NCBI GenBank assembly: GCA_963718635.1
Contig: OY970367.1
Location: 3,348,001-3,412,000 of the forward strand
DNA length: 64,000 nt
Source of the DNA: JAIOQJ01 sp963718635
GTDB lineage: Bacteria; Planctomycetota; Planctomycetia; Gemmatales; Gemmataceae
Direction of reading: 5' to 3'
Shown: piece after piece, positions 26,789 to 35,946 of the stretch
How positions within the stretch are numbered: position 1 is the stretch's first letter
How the letters are laid out: each line of letters begins with the position of its first letter
Translations under genes and position numbers: made by a program
The notes under the pieces: generated by a model
What the model was told of the DNA's origin: nothing
Seen by the model: the letters and a program-made list of their open reading frames with translations, nothing else
The model's database searches: none

Positions 26789-28135
26789 ATGAAGTCGGTG
26801 CGCATCGCTAACGGTTGTGGTTTCTGGGGCGATAACGTCGATGCACCGATCATTCTGGCGGAGCGCGGCCGCGTCGATTATCTGACGCTCGAATATCTGG
26901 CCGAACTGACCATGTCGATCCTGGCGCTGTTGAAACAGCGCGATCCGAAACTGGGTTATGCCGCCGACTTTCTGGATGTTCTCCGCCGGCTCACGCCGTT
27001 TCTCGCCCAACCTGGCTTGCGGATTATCACCAACGCGGGGGGCATGAACGCGCCCGCATGTGCCGAGCAAGCGCGAAATATTCTCGATCAAGCCGGCCTA
27101 ACCGATCGCAAGATTGGTGTCGTTTCGGGTGATGACATATTCCCCCGGCTGGATGAACTATTGGCAACCGGGCATCTGCTGCAACATCTCGATAACGGCG
27201 AGCCTCTTGCGTCCATCCGCGATCGGGTGGTAAGCGCCAATGCTTACCTCGGCGCTCGGCCTATCGTCGCCGCGCTGAAACAAGGCGCTTCGATTGTCAT
27301 TACCGGTCGTGTCGCGGATGCTTCACTGACTGTCGGTCCCGCCCTCTTCGAACATGGGTGGGAATGGCACGATTGGGAACGGCTTAGTGCTGCCACGGTC
27401 GCCGGGCATTTGATCGAATGCGGCGCACAAGTGAGCGGCGGGCTTTGGTGCAACTGGCTCGAAGCCGCTGCGTTGGCGGACGTCGGTTACCCGATTGCCG
27501 AGATCGAAGCCGACGGCTCGTTTCGCATCGAAAAGCCTGCAGGAACCGGCGGCGCCATCAACTTGGAAACCGTGGCGGAACAACTTCTCTACGAAGTGGG
27601 AGACCCCGCCAATTATCTCACGCCTGACGTCGTCAGCGATTTTACAAGTGTGCGCCTGCGTGAAATGGCGGCCGACGTTGTCACGTTCTCGAACTTCCGG
27701 GGCAAGCCGGCCACCGACAGCTATAAGGTGTCGATCGCCTACCGGGATGGCTGGACGGCAAGCGGCACGTTGGCGATTTTCGGGCCCAACGCCGCTGCGA
27801 AAGCGAAGCGAGCCGGCGAAATGTTGCTCGAACGGCTGCAACGTGCCGGCCAGTCGTATGCCGCAACCAACATTGAAACCATCGGCGCCGGCAGCGTCGT
27901 CCCCGGCGTGCTGCCGGGGAGCGATCCTCCGGAGGTGATGTTGCGCGTCGGTGTTCGCGATGGTTCGAAGTCGGCCGTCGAACGGTTTACAAAAGAATTC
28001 GCGCCGTTGGTCACGTCGGGGCCGCCCGGCGTCACGGGTTATACAACGGGCCGAGCTGCCGTTCGTGAGGTATTTGCTTACTGGCCTGCGCTGATTGCCA
28101 AATCAGCAGTGCATGAACATATCGACATCCGTTGA
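26789..28135 (+). CDS. AtuA-family protein (DUF1446)
   Basis: 448 residues beginning MKSVRIANGCGFWGDN, with IVITGRVADASLTVGP and IAYRDGWTASGTLAIFGP, the pattern of DUF1446, called AtuA in acyclic terpene utilisation. The reaction is unknown outside terpene degradation and the family is broad, so the gene name is not transferred. The downstream gene encodes the small partner usually found with it. The ATG is preferred over the TTG two codons upstream. Confidence 0.88.
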   Translation: MKSVRIANGCGFWGDNVDAPIILAERGRVDYLTLEYLAELTMSILALLKQRDPKLGYAADFLDVLRRLTPFLAQPGLRIITNAGGMNAPACAEQARNILDQAGLTDRKIGVVSGDDIFPRLDELLATGHLLQHLDNGEPLASIRDRVVSANAYLGARPIVAALKQGASIVITGRVADASLTVGPALFEHGWEWHDWERLSAATVAGHLIECGAQVSGGLWCNWLEAAALADVGYPIAEIEADGSFRIEKPAGTGGAINLETVAEQLLYEVGDPANYLTPDVVSDFTSVRLREMAADVVTFSNFRGKPATDSYKVSIAYRDGWTASGTLAIFGPNAAAKAKRAGEMLLERLQRAGQSYAATNIETIGAGSVVPGVLPGSDPPEVMLRVGVRDGSKSAVERFTKEFAPLVTSGPPGVTGYTTGRAAVREVFAYWPALIAKSAVHEHIDIR

Positions 28136-28144
28136 TGGGAAATT

Positions 28145-28489
28145 ATGAACAGACTCTCTGCCATCGCTCACGGCCGCAGCGGGGATAAAGGCAACCACGC
28201 CAACATCGCCGTCATTGCTTACACCGAAGCCGGTTTCGCCTGGCTGCGCGAGCATCTGACGGCCGAAGTGGTCGCCGACTATTTCAAACCCTTGGCCCCG
28301 ACGGGGGTCGAACGCTACGACGCCGCGAATCTGCTCGCGTTCAACTTCGTCTTAAAGGACGTGCTCGCCGGCGGCGCCTCGCGCTCCTTGCGCATCGACA
28401 CCCAAGGCAAGACCTTGGCCCTTGCGCTCTTGCAAATGCCCGTCGAACTTCCGGACGATGGCGCCGCGATGCAGCGAGCGGTGGATTAA
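28145..28489 (+). CDS. AtuA-associated small protein
   Basis: 114 residues beginning MNRLSAIAHGRSGDKGNHANIAVIAYTE. The RSGDKGNxxN segment is characteristic of the small domain that forms the C-terminal end of some AtuA/DUF1446 proteins and is otherwise encoded directly downstream of them, as here (nine bases apart). The two probably form one enzyme. Confidence 0.88.
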   Translation: MNRLSAIAHGRSGDKGNHANIAVIAYTEAGFAWLREHLTAEVVADYFKPLAPTGVERYDAANLLAFNFVLKDVLAGGASRSLRIDTQGKTLALALLQMPVELPDDGAAMQRAVD

Positions 28490-28558
28490 CGAGAAGTTCG
28501 TATCGGACACATTGAGCCGGACGCGCCAGGAACGAAGTTTGTCGCGTCCGGCTAACAA

Positions 28559-28897
28559 TCACACACCCTTAGACGGCGACAGCAAAGCGAGCAATTGCTG
28601 TTGCGTCGTCGGGTCGGAACGGATGATCTGGGCAAGCGTTGATAACGCCACGTTATCGTCGAGGCTGGCGGAGGCCGGGGCAACCGTCGCTGTCCCGCTC
28701 AACAGTTTCGTGAGAAACGGCAGCAGCACGAGGTTGAGAGCCGGGTGCCCGGCCACGCCCGGCCAGCCGGCAAACGGATCGGCCGACACTGCCGGCGTCT
28801 TGCTCGGCACACTCGGCGTGGTGACCGACTTATGCAAGATGGCCGTCACCAGCGAAACACCAACGGCAATCAAAGCCGACAACAAATTCGGATCCAT
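28559..28897 (-). CDS. Small membrane protein, possible holin-like
   Basis: 112 residues. An N-terminal hydrophobic segment (NLLSALIAVGVSLVTAIL) is followed by a Pro/Thr/Ser linker and a second hydrophobic stretch (LNLVLLPFLTKLLSG). It is the last gene of the phage-like module in transcription order and follows two exported proteins, one a possible peptidase, so a lysis-related role is conceivable. There is no sequence match I recognise. This marks the module's downstream edge; the AtuA genes on the other strand are 69 bases away. Confidence 0.6.
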   Translation of the reverse strand: MDPNLLSALIAVGVSLVTAILHKSVTTPSVPSKTPAVSADPFAGWPGVAGHPALNLVLLPFLTKLLSGTATVAPASASLDDNVALSTLAQIIRSDPTTQQQLLALLSPSKGV

Positions 28898-28947
28898 GTT
28901 TTCTCCTGTTAGAGTAATTGATCAAATACACACAGTTCAGGGTCCTT

Positions 28948-29075
28948 CTCGTTTGACGCTCTGCGTCGAACGTCTTCTTCGACGCTCTGCGTCGTCCCGC
29001 TCTCTCGGGACGCAGAGCGTCCATTAGGACGTTCGACGCAGAGCGTCAAACGAGTGAGGTGGCAGAGCGTCAAAC
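28948..29075. repeat. TTTGACGCTCTGCGTC-family palindrome
   Basis: Long palindrome with CTCGTTTGACGCTCTGCGTC and its complement at the two ends around a TCTCTCGGGA centre, plus an extra GCAGAGCGTCAAACGAG half unit. Same family as 12974-13030, 18245-18424 and 32972-33186. Confidence 0.8.
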
Positions 29076-29083
29076 GAGCGATA

Positions 29084-29144
29084 CTCGTTACCAGGCTCTG
29101 CCTGGTAACGGGTCGTCGAGGCTCTGCCTCGACGACCCGTTACC
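29084..29144. repeat. GTTACCAGGCTCTGCCTGGTAAC-family element, short form
   Basis: A short (61-base) form: CTCGTTACCAGGCTCTGCC palindrome, then a GAGGCTCTGCCTC palindrome. It reaches the stop codon of the next gene. Longer forms occur within 35013-59316. Confidence 0.8.
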
Positions 29145-29933
29145 CCTTGCGTTGCAGATACGCCTTCATCCCTGCCGCCGTTGCGAGGACTAATAGCCCG
29201 CCCAGGCAACAATGATTGGCGTTCAAAGGCAGGCCGTTGCTCCCCGGCCCGCCTTTGCGCAAGTCGGGCACCTTCGCCGGGTCGAACGATGGATCAGCTT
29301 GACGCAGCGCGGCCGCCAGTTGGACCGGCCCATCGTAATCCGTTTGCAGATGTTTCGCCTTGCCCGCGCTATCGACGAGGTAGATCGTCGGGTCGCCCAG
29401 CGCCTTGTAGCCCACTTCCGAGACGTGCCAATGCTCGGGCGGATAGGCCTGCACAATCAGCTTGCTTTTGAAGGCGCTCAGCAGCGGGGACTTAGACCAA
29501 TCGTCCAACAGTTGCCGCCGGGCATCGGCGCTGCCCAACACAACGAGGCGCGCTGTCTTGCCATCATCGGGAACGTTCGCGTCTCCACCGAGCGCGGCAT
29601 AGACCTCGGAGGCAGGCACTTCCGCGCCGCGAATCTTGTAAGATTCGTCGTTGCCGGCCTTGATCCGATCCCAGTCAACGCCAAAGTAGGGCGCCTCCAC
29701 TTCCGCTTTCGCGAACGTGGCACGCAGATTCACCGGCAGCGCCTTGCCTTCGGTAAGCCACTCGGATGACTTGGGATCGAGCGCGCAACTCGTTCGCCCT
29801 TCCAATACAAATCAATTTTGTCGCCGGCCCCGGCATACCATCCATGCGCGGCTTCCGCTGTTGGAACAATCAAAGGACACATGCCGCCGGGGGATTGACC
29901 CAGCATGGCAGTGAGGAATAATAGGCTGTACAT
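29140..29933 (-). CDS. Exported protein with C-terminal membrane anchor (frameshifted)
   Basis: Begins with a signal-like segment (MYSLLFLTAMLGQSPGG), continues through AHGWYAGAGDKIDLYWKGER, then shifts frame at about 29789 to ALDPKSSEWLTEGKALPVNL. The last 40 residues hold CCLGGLLVLATAAGMKAYLQRKG, a probable membrane anchor. The middle, with PTIYLVDSAGKAKHLQTDYDGP, resembles a degenerate thioredoxin-type fold, but no CxxC is present. One base is missing in the GTTGCGCGC stretch. Role in the phage-like module unknown. Confidence 0.65.
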
Positions 29934-29967
29934 AGTAGACTCCAGTTGACTAAGGACTTAAAAGAGG

Positions 29968-30087
29968 CTTCAGCCACGGATTAAACACAGAAGAAACCTG
30001 GATGAATTCATCGATTGAGGCCGCCAAAAGTCGGGAGTTGCTTTCCGGCTTTATCCGTGTTCCTTCTGTGTTTCATCCGTGGCTAAT
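29968..30087. repeat. Inverted repeat, AGCCACGGATTAAACACAG type
   Basis: The left part (AGCCACGGATTAAACACAG) is mirrored at the right (CTGTGTTTCATCCGTGGCT) with an interrupted loop of about 80 bases. A close relative lies at 44630-44775. Confidence 0.7.
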
Positions 30088-30145
30088 AAATCTTTCCTCG
30101 TGCGACCACTCGCTTACGGTCGTGGGTATGACTGCGCCGCTTTCA

Positions 30146-30811
30146 TCAGTTTCGCGGCGCCGGCGGCGGCGCGGGGCTTAACAGCGCCACCACCCACGCT
30201 CGCCCGTTAGGGTGCTTCACGCGCTTCACCAACTCGGCCGGGCTCATCCATTCGTAGTTGTTCGTGCCGATGAAGTTGTTGTCGAGGCAGACGGCATATT
30301 GCCCGCCGAATTTGGCACAATTGGTCATGTGGGCGATCGTGCCGCCGCCATAGCGCGGGCTGTAGCCATAGGTGATGCACGTCAATCGTCCCGTCTTATC
30401 GCATGCTTCCAGCAGCTTGGATGGATCGTTCCCCTCGTATTGCACGTAGGTGGGAATCGTAATCTCTTTGGCTTTGCAGTAGGCGCTCACCAATTGGTCG
30501 AGCTTGTCGGGCCAGCCGCCGCCCGGGTAACGCTGAGCGCACCAATCGCGAAAGCCGCGCATCTCTTCGAGGCCATGCCACCGGCAGGCCATCTCAAAGC
30601 TTGTGAAAACACACATGCCTGCGCCATCGAGCCGGCTGCCGACGTTTTTGAATTGTTCGTGCGCTGGCAAATCGCAAGCTAATTCTTCGCTGCCGTGCGA
30701 ACGGCTGTTGACGAAGGACGTACCGCGCTGCTGGCCGCGTAGTTCATCACCGGGGATAACTGTCGCGCCCAATAGCACGGCCAAGAGTGTTAGACATCTG
30801 ACAATTTTCAT
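30146..30811 (-). CDS. Exported papain-fold-like cysteine peptidase
   Basis: 221 residues with a signal peptide (MKIVRCLTLLAVLLGATVIPG). A cysteine in GAGMCVFTSFEMACRW, a histidine in GTIAHMTNC and an Asn/Asp in AVCLDNNFIGTNNYEW are spaced like the Cys-His-Asn triad of C39/papain-fold peptidases. It is the only plausible wall- or peptide-cleaving enzyme of the phage-like module, so an endolysin-like or host-envelope role is possible. Family assignment is tentative. Confidence 0.65.
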   Translation of the reverse strand: MKIVRCLTLLAVLLGATVIPGDELRGQQRGTSFVNSRSHGSEELACDLPAHEQFKNVGSRLDGAGMCVFTSFEMACRWHGLEEMRGFRDWCAQRYPGGGWPDKLDQLVSAYCKAKEITIPTYVQYEGNDPSKLLEACDKTGRLTCITYGYSPRYGGGTIAHMTNCAKFGGQYAVCLDNNFIGTNNYEWMSPAELVKRVKHPNGRAWVVALLSPAPPPAPRN

Positions 30812-30834
30812 TGGAACTCCTTATAAAAATAACT

Positions 30835-30921
30835 GTTAGCCGCGACGCGAAGGTTTTGCGCAGCAGAGCGCTTGCTCGCCGAAAGCGCTCCGCTGCGCAA
30901 AGCCTTCGCGTCGCGGCTAAC
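30835..30921. repeat. GCGCTCCGCTGCGCA-family palindrome
   Basis: GTTAGCCGCGACGCGAAGG... arms around GCTCGCCGAAAG, separating the peptidase from the glycosyltransferase-like gene; the distal arm reaches its stop codon. Confidence 0.85.
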
Positions 30922-31684
30922 CCGCATCAGCGACGTAGGCCCCGATAGCAGCGTTAGACGCCGGGCCGAACCGCGTCGTCGTGCGCCCTTTCCAGTTGGC
31001 GCCCATCGGGCTTGGCTCGCTCTCCAAGTGCCACACTAATAGTTCCGGAATGTGAATGCGTTCGCGCCGATCCCAGTGCAGAGCGTGTGTCACATCGGTG
31101 CGGGCGGCCGTCCCATGGATGAGCGGATAGCGTTTCGCGGGTGAGCCGCGCCAGTTGTAACTGCTGCCATGCCAGAGCTGAAAGAACCCGATAGGCGTAT
31201 AACCGTGCCGATGATTGCAGACGCGGGCGCCCAATTCACAGTCGGGACGAACGGTCGGCACGAACCACTCGTTGGGCCGAGACCAGAGTCCGCGCGCCTC
31301 GACGCGCTTCCAAGCTCTCCAACCCATCACATTTAGGCGATCGCAGCCGTGGATGGCAACTTCGTTCAAATGGGCATCTTGCAAAACCTGCCGAAAGTCG
31401 ATCGGCAGCGCGACATCGCCATCGATGTGCAGCAGCCAGTCGCTTCCTTCGAGATGGCAGAGGCCGCGTTCGATGGCCCGGCTCTTGGCGAATTGTTGGC
31501 CGTCGCGATAAAACTCGCGCGTGGTCACGCATTCGAGCGATAGAGCCCGGCAGGCCGAGCGCGTCTCTTCATCCTCCGGCGTAGTGACGATCACCCACCG
31601 ATCAAAATGAGGCAAATTATGAGGGGCGACCGCCTTCAGGAAATCGGCGTAATCAACACATACGGTGATTGCTTCGATGCGCAT
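30917..31684 (-). CDS. Glycosyltransferase-like protein
   Basis: 255 residues with a nucleotide-binding start (MRIEAITVCVDYADFLKAV), a DxD-type segment WLLHIDGDVALPIDF and NHRHGYTPIGFFQLWH downstream. The layout resembles small family-2-type glycosyltransferases found in phage genomes. It might modify a virion protein, host surface sugar or DNA base; nothing in the sequence decides this. Confidence 0.7.
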   Translation of the reverse strand: MRIEAITVCVDYADFLKAVAPHNLPHFDRWVIVTTPEDEETRSACRALSLECVTTREFYRDGQQFAKSRAIERGLCHLEGSDWLLHIDGDVALPIDFRQVLQDAHLNEVAIHGCDRLNVMGWRAWKRVEARGLWSRPNEWFVPTVRPDCELGARVCNHRHGYTPIGFFQLWHGSSYNWRGSPAKRYPLIHGTAARTDVTHALHWDRRERIHIPELLVWHLESEPSPMGANWKGRTTTRFGPASNAAIGAYVADAG

Positions 31685-31703
31685 GGAGTTTTTCCTCGGT
31701 TGT

Positions 31704-31792
31704 CGTTAGCCGCGACGCCAAGGCTTTGCGCAGCGGAGCGCTTTCGACGAGCAAGCGCTCCGCTGCGCAAAGCCTCCGCGTCGCGGCTAACG
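31704..31792. repeat. GCGCTCCGCTGCGCA-family palindrome
   Basis: Full copy, GTTAGCCGCGACGCCAAGGC to GCCTCCGCGTCGCGGCTAAC, between the glycosyltransferase and the next structural gene. Confidence 0.85.
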
Positions 31793-31824
31793 CGCTTTGG
31801 TCTGATCGTGTGACTAATTACCTC

Positions 31825-32136
31825 TCAAAACGTTCCCTTCTTGCGCCCATAGGCGGCGATGCTTGTTTGCAGTGCCGTATCAATGGCGGTGAAGCCTGCG
31901 GCGATGTCGCTGTTGGCAGCGAGGAAGGCATTGAGGTCAGCTTCGTTCATCCGCGTTGTCAACGGCGAGAGCGACTTGGTGACGCCATCAGCCGCCAGAT
32001 GGTATTTGCGAACAATGGCAGTGACTTGCGTCTTGCCCGTTTGCCGATTCTTCTGGATAGCGATGAAGTCGTAATCGAGATTGGGATAGGTAGCCGCCGT
32101 AATCACATCGGGGTTCACGGTAACAGGGGTGGACAT
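31825..32136 (-). CDS. Unknown phage-module protein, 103 aa
   Basis: Starts MSTPVTVNPDVITAATYPNL, with a good ribosome-binding site (GGAGC) upstream. The fold is not recognised. The central part (YDFIAIQKNRQTGKTQVTAIVRKYHL) looks like beta strands, followed by helices. Situated among tail-region genes and therefore likely a minor virion or assembly protein. Confidence 0.65.
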   Translation of the reverse strand: MSTPVTVNPDVITAATYPNLDYDFIAIQKNRQTGKTQVTAIVRKYHLAADGVTKSLSPLTTRMNEADLNAFLAANSDIAAGFTAIDTALQTSIAAYGRKKGTF

Positions 32137-32168
32137 AGGGTGCTCCAGGGTTAGGAATTTACAGACTC

Positions 32169-32255
32169 GTTGCCGCGACGCGAAGACTTTGCGCAGCGGA
32201 GCGCTTTCTTCGCCGAAAGCGCTCCGCTGCGCAAAGCCTTCGCGTCGCGGCTAAC
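32169..32255. repeat. GCGCTCCGCTGCGCA-family palindrome
   Basis: GTTGCCGCGACGCGAAGAC... arms around TTCTTCGCCGAAAG. Separates two short module genes. Confidence 0.85.
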
Positions 32256-32277
32256 GGCTTTCGGGCAAAATAGCGGC

Positions 32278-32637
32278 CTACAAAATCACATAGACCAACG
32301 GCAGACTGAGAGGCCCCAGCCGGAAGCCGCCGTTGGGTTGGTCGTAGCCGGCAGCCTGATAGCCGAAATAGCCGAACCCCGGCGTATCCGTATACGAGGG
32401 ACCATCCGTATATGCCAGCAAGGCGCCATCGCGGTACCAGGCGTAGCCGACGGCATTCGGCAGCGGGTCACAGGTTAAGTAAACGTTCGTTCCATCACTG
32501 GCATCCGCCATCAAATTTTGCGGCTCGCCCAAGGACGGCGACAGAGTGCTCGATATTCCCCAGAGGCTGGCGCCGGCTTTCGACATAACCGGAAAAGGGA
32601 GATCGAGGCGAGGTTGAGAGCCGTGTTCCGTTTTCAT
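32278..32637 (-). CDS. Unknown phage-module protein, 119 aa, Ig/fibronectin-like
   Basis: The stretch LTCDPLPNAVGYAWYRDGALLAYTDGPSYTDT has the spacing of an Ig- or fibronectin-like strand pair (Cys-x10-Trp). Such domains decorate phage tails and capsids. It overlaps the upstream gene by four bases (ATGA), so both are translated together. Confidence 0.65.
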   Translation of the reverse strand: MKTEHGSQPRLDLPFPVMSKAGASLWGISSTLSPSLGEPQNLMADASDGTNVYLTCDPLPNAVGYAWYRDGALLAYTDGPSYTDTPGFGYFGYQAAGYDQPNGGFRLGPLSLPLVYVIL

Positions 32638-32918
32638 GAGTAAGCTCCGCTGACAATGGCGGCGACAAGCAGGGCGCCGCTGCCGCTCTGCACGAAAATG
32701 CCGCTCGTGTCCGCCGCATCCTCGGGCGCGATGCGGATCGCATCGCCCGGCTTCAATGGAAAAGTCGTTGAGGCAGCGCCATCGAAGGCAACCTGCACCA
32801 GGTCGCTGTTGTTCGGATCCGCCCGGAGAAGAATGCCAAATTTATTGGCAAACAGCGCTGCGGACGACAACGGCGTCAGCGATGTGCCCGCGGTGATGGA
32901 AATAACAGTAGCCGGCAT
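32634..32918 (-). CDS. Unknown phage-module protein, 94 aa
   Basis: Begins MPATVISITAGTSLTPLSSAALFANKFGILLR. Small beta-rich protein ending GALLVAAIVSGAYS. Probably a virion component, coupled with the downstream 119-aa gene. The conserved ten-base motif described at 32943 lies 24 bases upstream. Confidence 0.6.
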   Translation of the reverse strand: MPATVISITAGTSLTPLSSAALFANKFGILLRADPNNSDLVQVAFDGAASTTFPLKPGDAIRIAPEDAADTSGIFVQSGSGALLVAAIVSGAYS

Positions 32919-32942
32919 GATGAGGGTCCTCGTTTGGGATGA

Positions 32943-32960
32943 ACTAGCTTAGGGGCGCTG
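32943..32960 (-). promoter_or_regulatory. Shared motif copy 1 (CCCCTAAGCT core)
   Basis: On the minus strand, CAGCGCCCCTAAGCTAGT ends 24 bases before the start codon at 32918. The ten-base core is the same as in the five other copies. See the copy at 41955. Confidence 0.6.
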
Positions 32961-32971
32961 TTTTTGGAGTT

Positions 32972-33186
32972 TCTCGTTTGACGCTCCCGCGTCCACCTCC
33001 TCGTTTGACGCTCTGCGTCGAACGTCTTCTTCGACGCTCTGCGTCGTCCTGGTCTCACTGGACGCAGAGCGTCCATCAAGAACGTTCGACGCAGAGCGTC
33101 AAACGAGGAGGTGGACGCAGAGCGTCAAACGAGGAGGTGGACGCAGAGCGTCAAACGAGGAGGTGGACGCAGAGCGTCAAACGAGA
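32972..33186. repeat. TTTGACGCTC-family palindrome with tandem units
   Basis: A long palindrome of the TTTGACGCTCTGCGTC family is followed by three more copies of a roughly 27-base unit, GGAGGTGGACGCAGAGCGTC plus AAACGA. The tandem part suggests recent slippage or replication. Confidence 0.8.
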
Positions 33187-33189
33187 ACG

Positions 33190-34894
33190 CTAACTGCTAG
33201 CGGCTAGCAGTCCCGTATCAAACGTGAGTGTTCCCATATCGCCCGGAACTAAATTCTTCAAATAAGTGATAGTGACCGAGGGGGCGTTCCAGGCAGCGCG
33301 GAGCCGTAGCCAACTGTTAGCGGCGCAGCAGAAATAGAGATAGGCGCCGTCGTAGGCCATCTGACCGGGCAGGCCGCTGGCGCCTGCTGATGAGGGAGTC
33401 GGCGTGACCCAGCGCGGGGCGTTTACAAACTGCAGATGCTCGGCTGCGCGGAACAGCGCCTGCTCATCGCTGCCGGCGGCGACGTAGTCCGCATTAATCG
33501 TGCTTTGTTGATCGCGAGCCAGCACGCTGCAAGCGGGAAGGGCCACGTTCACCGGAAGTTTTGGCACATCGAGCGGGCCAAAGCCATGCTGAAACTCAGT
33601 TGGCCCGGCATTGAAGGGTGGGCCTATCACGCGCGTATAGACTTCATTGGCGTGCCAACTGTAGAGCAGATCGGAAATGGCTTCGGGCTGCCACGCATAG
33701 ACGCCGGCATAGACTTCATCCACCCGGGCTATGCACGAATCACAGTAGTCTTTAGCTAATTGGAGCGCTAGCGCAGCGGCAATCGGCCTGATTCAGCCAC
33801 AGAGCTGTTCCGCCGCCGGAATAGAGATCGTAGACTGCTTTGGCCGTAGTCTTCAACAGCTTTGCGCCCCCGAACGATGAGTAGCCGGCATAGGGATCGC
33901 CCAGATCGCTGAGAGTCAAGGTGATCGAAGCGCATTGGCCGTAGGAATCGCGTGCATGAGCGCGATTGCCGTAGAGGCCGCTGTCGCGGAAACCGCTCAG
34001 GCCCCCTTCGCCATCGAACGCCACCCAATAGGGGAAAAGCACGCGAATCGTGGATGGCAACACGGCCTGTAAGGCTTTATCACCTGCCTGAAGCACGCGG
34101 CCGCCGAGGAGAGTATTGCCATCAACCGGACGATTGGCCGATAGCGCCGCAGCCGCATCCGACCAACGTTGAATGGCATAAGTGCCATCGAAAGCACGCA
34201 CTACGGCGCCGCCGATATTGGACGCACAGGCATCTAACAGTGCTGCCACCGATTCGCCATCGGAGTAGAGAGCCGAGTCCGGCTCCGGTACGCCGTAAAC
34301 CGGGTCGGGCGTGGCGAAATGAATGGCGCCGTTGCCGGTTTGGCTCATCAGCCAATTGATCAGGTTGCTCCAGCTTCCTTGATCATCGCTGCCGCCGGTG
34401 GCATGACAGTGGATGGGATAGGTGTAAGTGAATTGCCAGAAATAACGATCGTCCACCAGGGTAATGAGATAAACGCTCGGCTCGCCCGCGCTCCCGGCGA
34501 TCGGCTTTGGCGGCAACAGGAACAGCCGAGTGCTCACGCTCCCTCGTTCATCGCGCATGACGAACTGGCCAGAGCCATCGGCCTGGCCCGGCGTACCGGG
34601 CATATAGGCGCTGCCGGTGGACCAAATAGCTTTCTCGATAGCGGCCAAATCCTCGGCGGTGGCGATGCCGTGAAAGATCGACCAGCACGATGCGCCAATG
34701 GGATAATAGAAATCGCCCAGCTTTGGCTTTGGCTGTGTCAACGGTGTGGGCAACCCAAGCTGGGTGAGCTTTGGCGCCGGGGCTGCGAAGCCTTCTCGCG
34801 AATGATCCAGCCAGGCGAAGCGCTCAAGCCGTTCGACAAGCTCGGGCGTTGACAACCGCAACGGTACGCCGGCGAAAGAGAGTTCGTAGGACAT
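33190..34894 (-). CDS. Phage tail-region structural protein (frameshifted)
   Basis: The N-terminal part (MSYELSFAGVPLRLSTPELVERLERFAW) runs about 375 residues to GGGTALWLNQAD, and the C-terminal 190 or so continue in another frame with ALQLAKDYCDSCIARVDEVYAGVYAW. An inserted base near 33778 would account for it, giving one protein of about 568 residues. The sequence is Trp/Tyr-rich, with repeats of GxDP type, as in phage tail tip or fibre proteins. I do not recognise the family. Confidence 0.65.
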
Positions 34895-34917
34895 TGGGTG
34901 TTTCCATGAAAAAAAGG

Positions 34918-35305
34918 TGGTTAGCCGCGACGCGAAGGCTTTGCGCAGCGGAGCGCTTTGGCAGGCAAGCGCTCCGCTGCGCAAAGCCTTCGCGTCGCGG
35001 CTAACGACTTAACTCGTTACCAGGCTCTGCCTGGTAACGCATCGCTGAGGCTCCGCCTCGTCGGGCCAGCCAACTGCGGCAACGCCGTGCGTCTTAATCG
35101 CTGTACGCGAGGCAGAGCCTCGTCGATCCGTTACCAGGCAGAGCCTGGTAACGAGAATGAAAACTCGTTATCAGGCTCTGCCTGGTAACGCATTGCTGAG
35201 GCTCCGCCTCGTTGGGTCGGCCAACTGCGGGGGCCCGCGTTTCTTAATCTCGGTGCGCGAGGCAGAGCCTCGACGACCCGTTACCAGGCAGAGCCTGGTA
35301 ACGAG
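34918..35305. repeat. One GCGCTCC-family palindrome and two long GTTACCAGG elements
   Basis: The GCGCTCCGCTGCGCA copy is at 34918-35005. Two full GTTACCAGGCTCTGCCTGGTAAC elements follow in tandem, at 35013-35155 (143 bases) and 35164-35305 (142 bases), both ending GGTAACGAG. Their central spacer is partly conserved. Confidence 0.85.
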
Positions 35306-35307
35306 AA

Positions 35308-35820
35308 TTAAGAACTGAGACTTTGCACGAATTTTACTTCCCACACCGAATCAAAGCGTGTCCAGCCGGGCTTCGATGTCCGTCGTGGAGCAATATCGAA
35401 GCGTTCGATTCGCATTGGTTCCCGCAAGAGACAATGGCCATCGCCATTCAATGGCGCGTATTGTTCCAAAGAGTTCGCGATCGCCTTCCACTTCGCGAGC
35501 ACGCCATAGCCGCCATTCTTCAAGGCATTCAAATCATTGTTGAAGGCGCCGGTCCAAACGCGCGCGAACAACAGCATTTCCAACGAGCCATCCACCGCCA
35601 TCGCCAGACGACCGGAGCCATTGCGCTCCATTTGAGCTATTGGAAACCTAAACGGCCTTAAGGCAACGAAAATGTCGCGCATCGGCATCGCTTCTAAGTC
35701 TTTGTCTTGCGCGAGCGTGGGCAAGATCTGCGATGGATCCAACACCGAGTCCAACACGGTGAGTTTCGCAACGATGGCATCGAGAATAGCATCAATAGTT
35801 GTTGGTGTGCCGAATGACAT
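35308..35820 (-). CDS. Unknown tail-region protein, 170 aa
   Basis: Begins MSFGTPTTIDAILDAIVAKL after a GGGGGGTCTC-derived ribosome-binding site. The rest is helical, with LEQYAPLNGDGHCLLREPMRIERFD towards the end, and has no family I can name. Size and place suggest a tail-completion or minor structural protein. Confidence 0.65.
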   Translation of the reverse strand: MSFGTPTTIDAILDAIVAKLTVLDSVLDPSQILPTLAQDKDLEAMPMRDIFVALRPFRFPIAQMERNGSGRLAMAVDGSLEMLLFARVWTGAFNNDLNALKNGGYGVLAKWKAIANSLEQYAPLNGDGHCLLREPMRIERFDIAPRRTSKPGWTRFDSVWEVKFVQSLSS

Positions 35821-35847
35821 AGGGGGGTCTCGAATAGGAATAAAAAC

Positions 35848-35936
35848 GGTTAGCCGCGACGCGAAGGCTTTGCGCAGCGGAGCGCTTGCCCGCCGAAAGC
35901 GCTCCGCTGCGCAAAGCCTTCGCGTCGCGGCTAACA
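35848..35936. repeat. GCGCTCCGCTGCGCA-family palindrome
   Basis: GTTAGCCGCGACGCGAAGG... arms around GCCCGCCGAAAG, directly upstream of the 35308-35820 start region. Confidence 0.85.
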
Positions 35937-35946
35937 GCGCAGCCGC

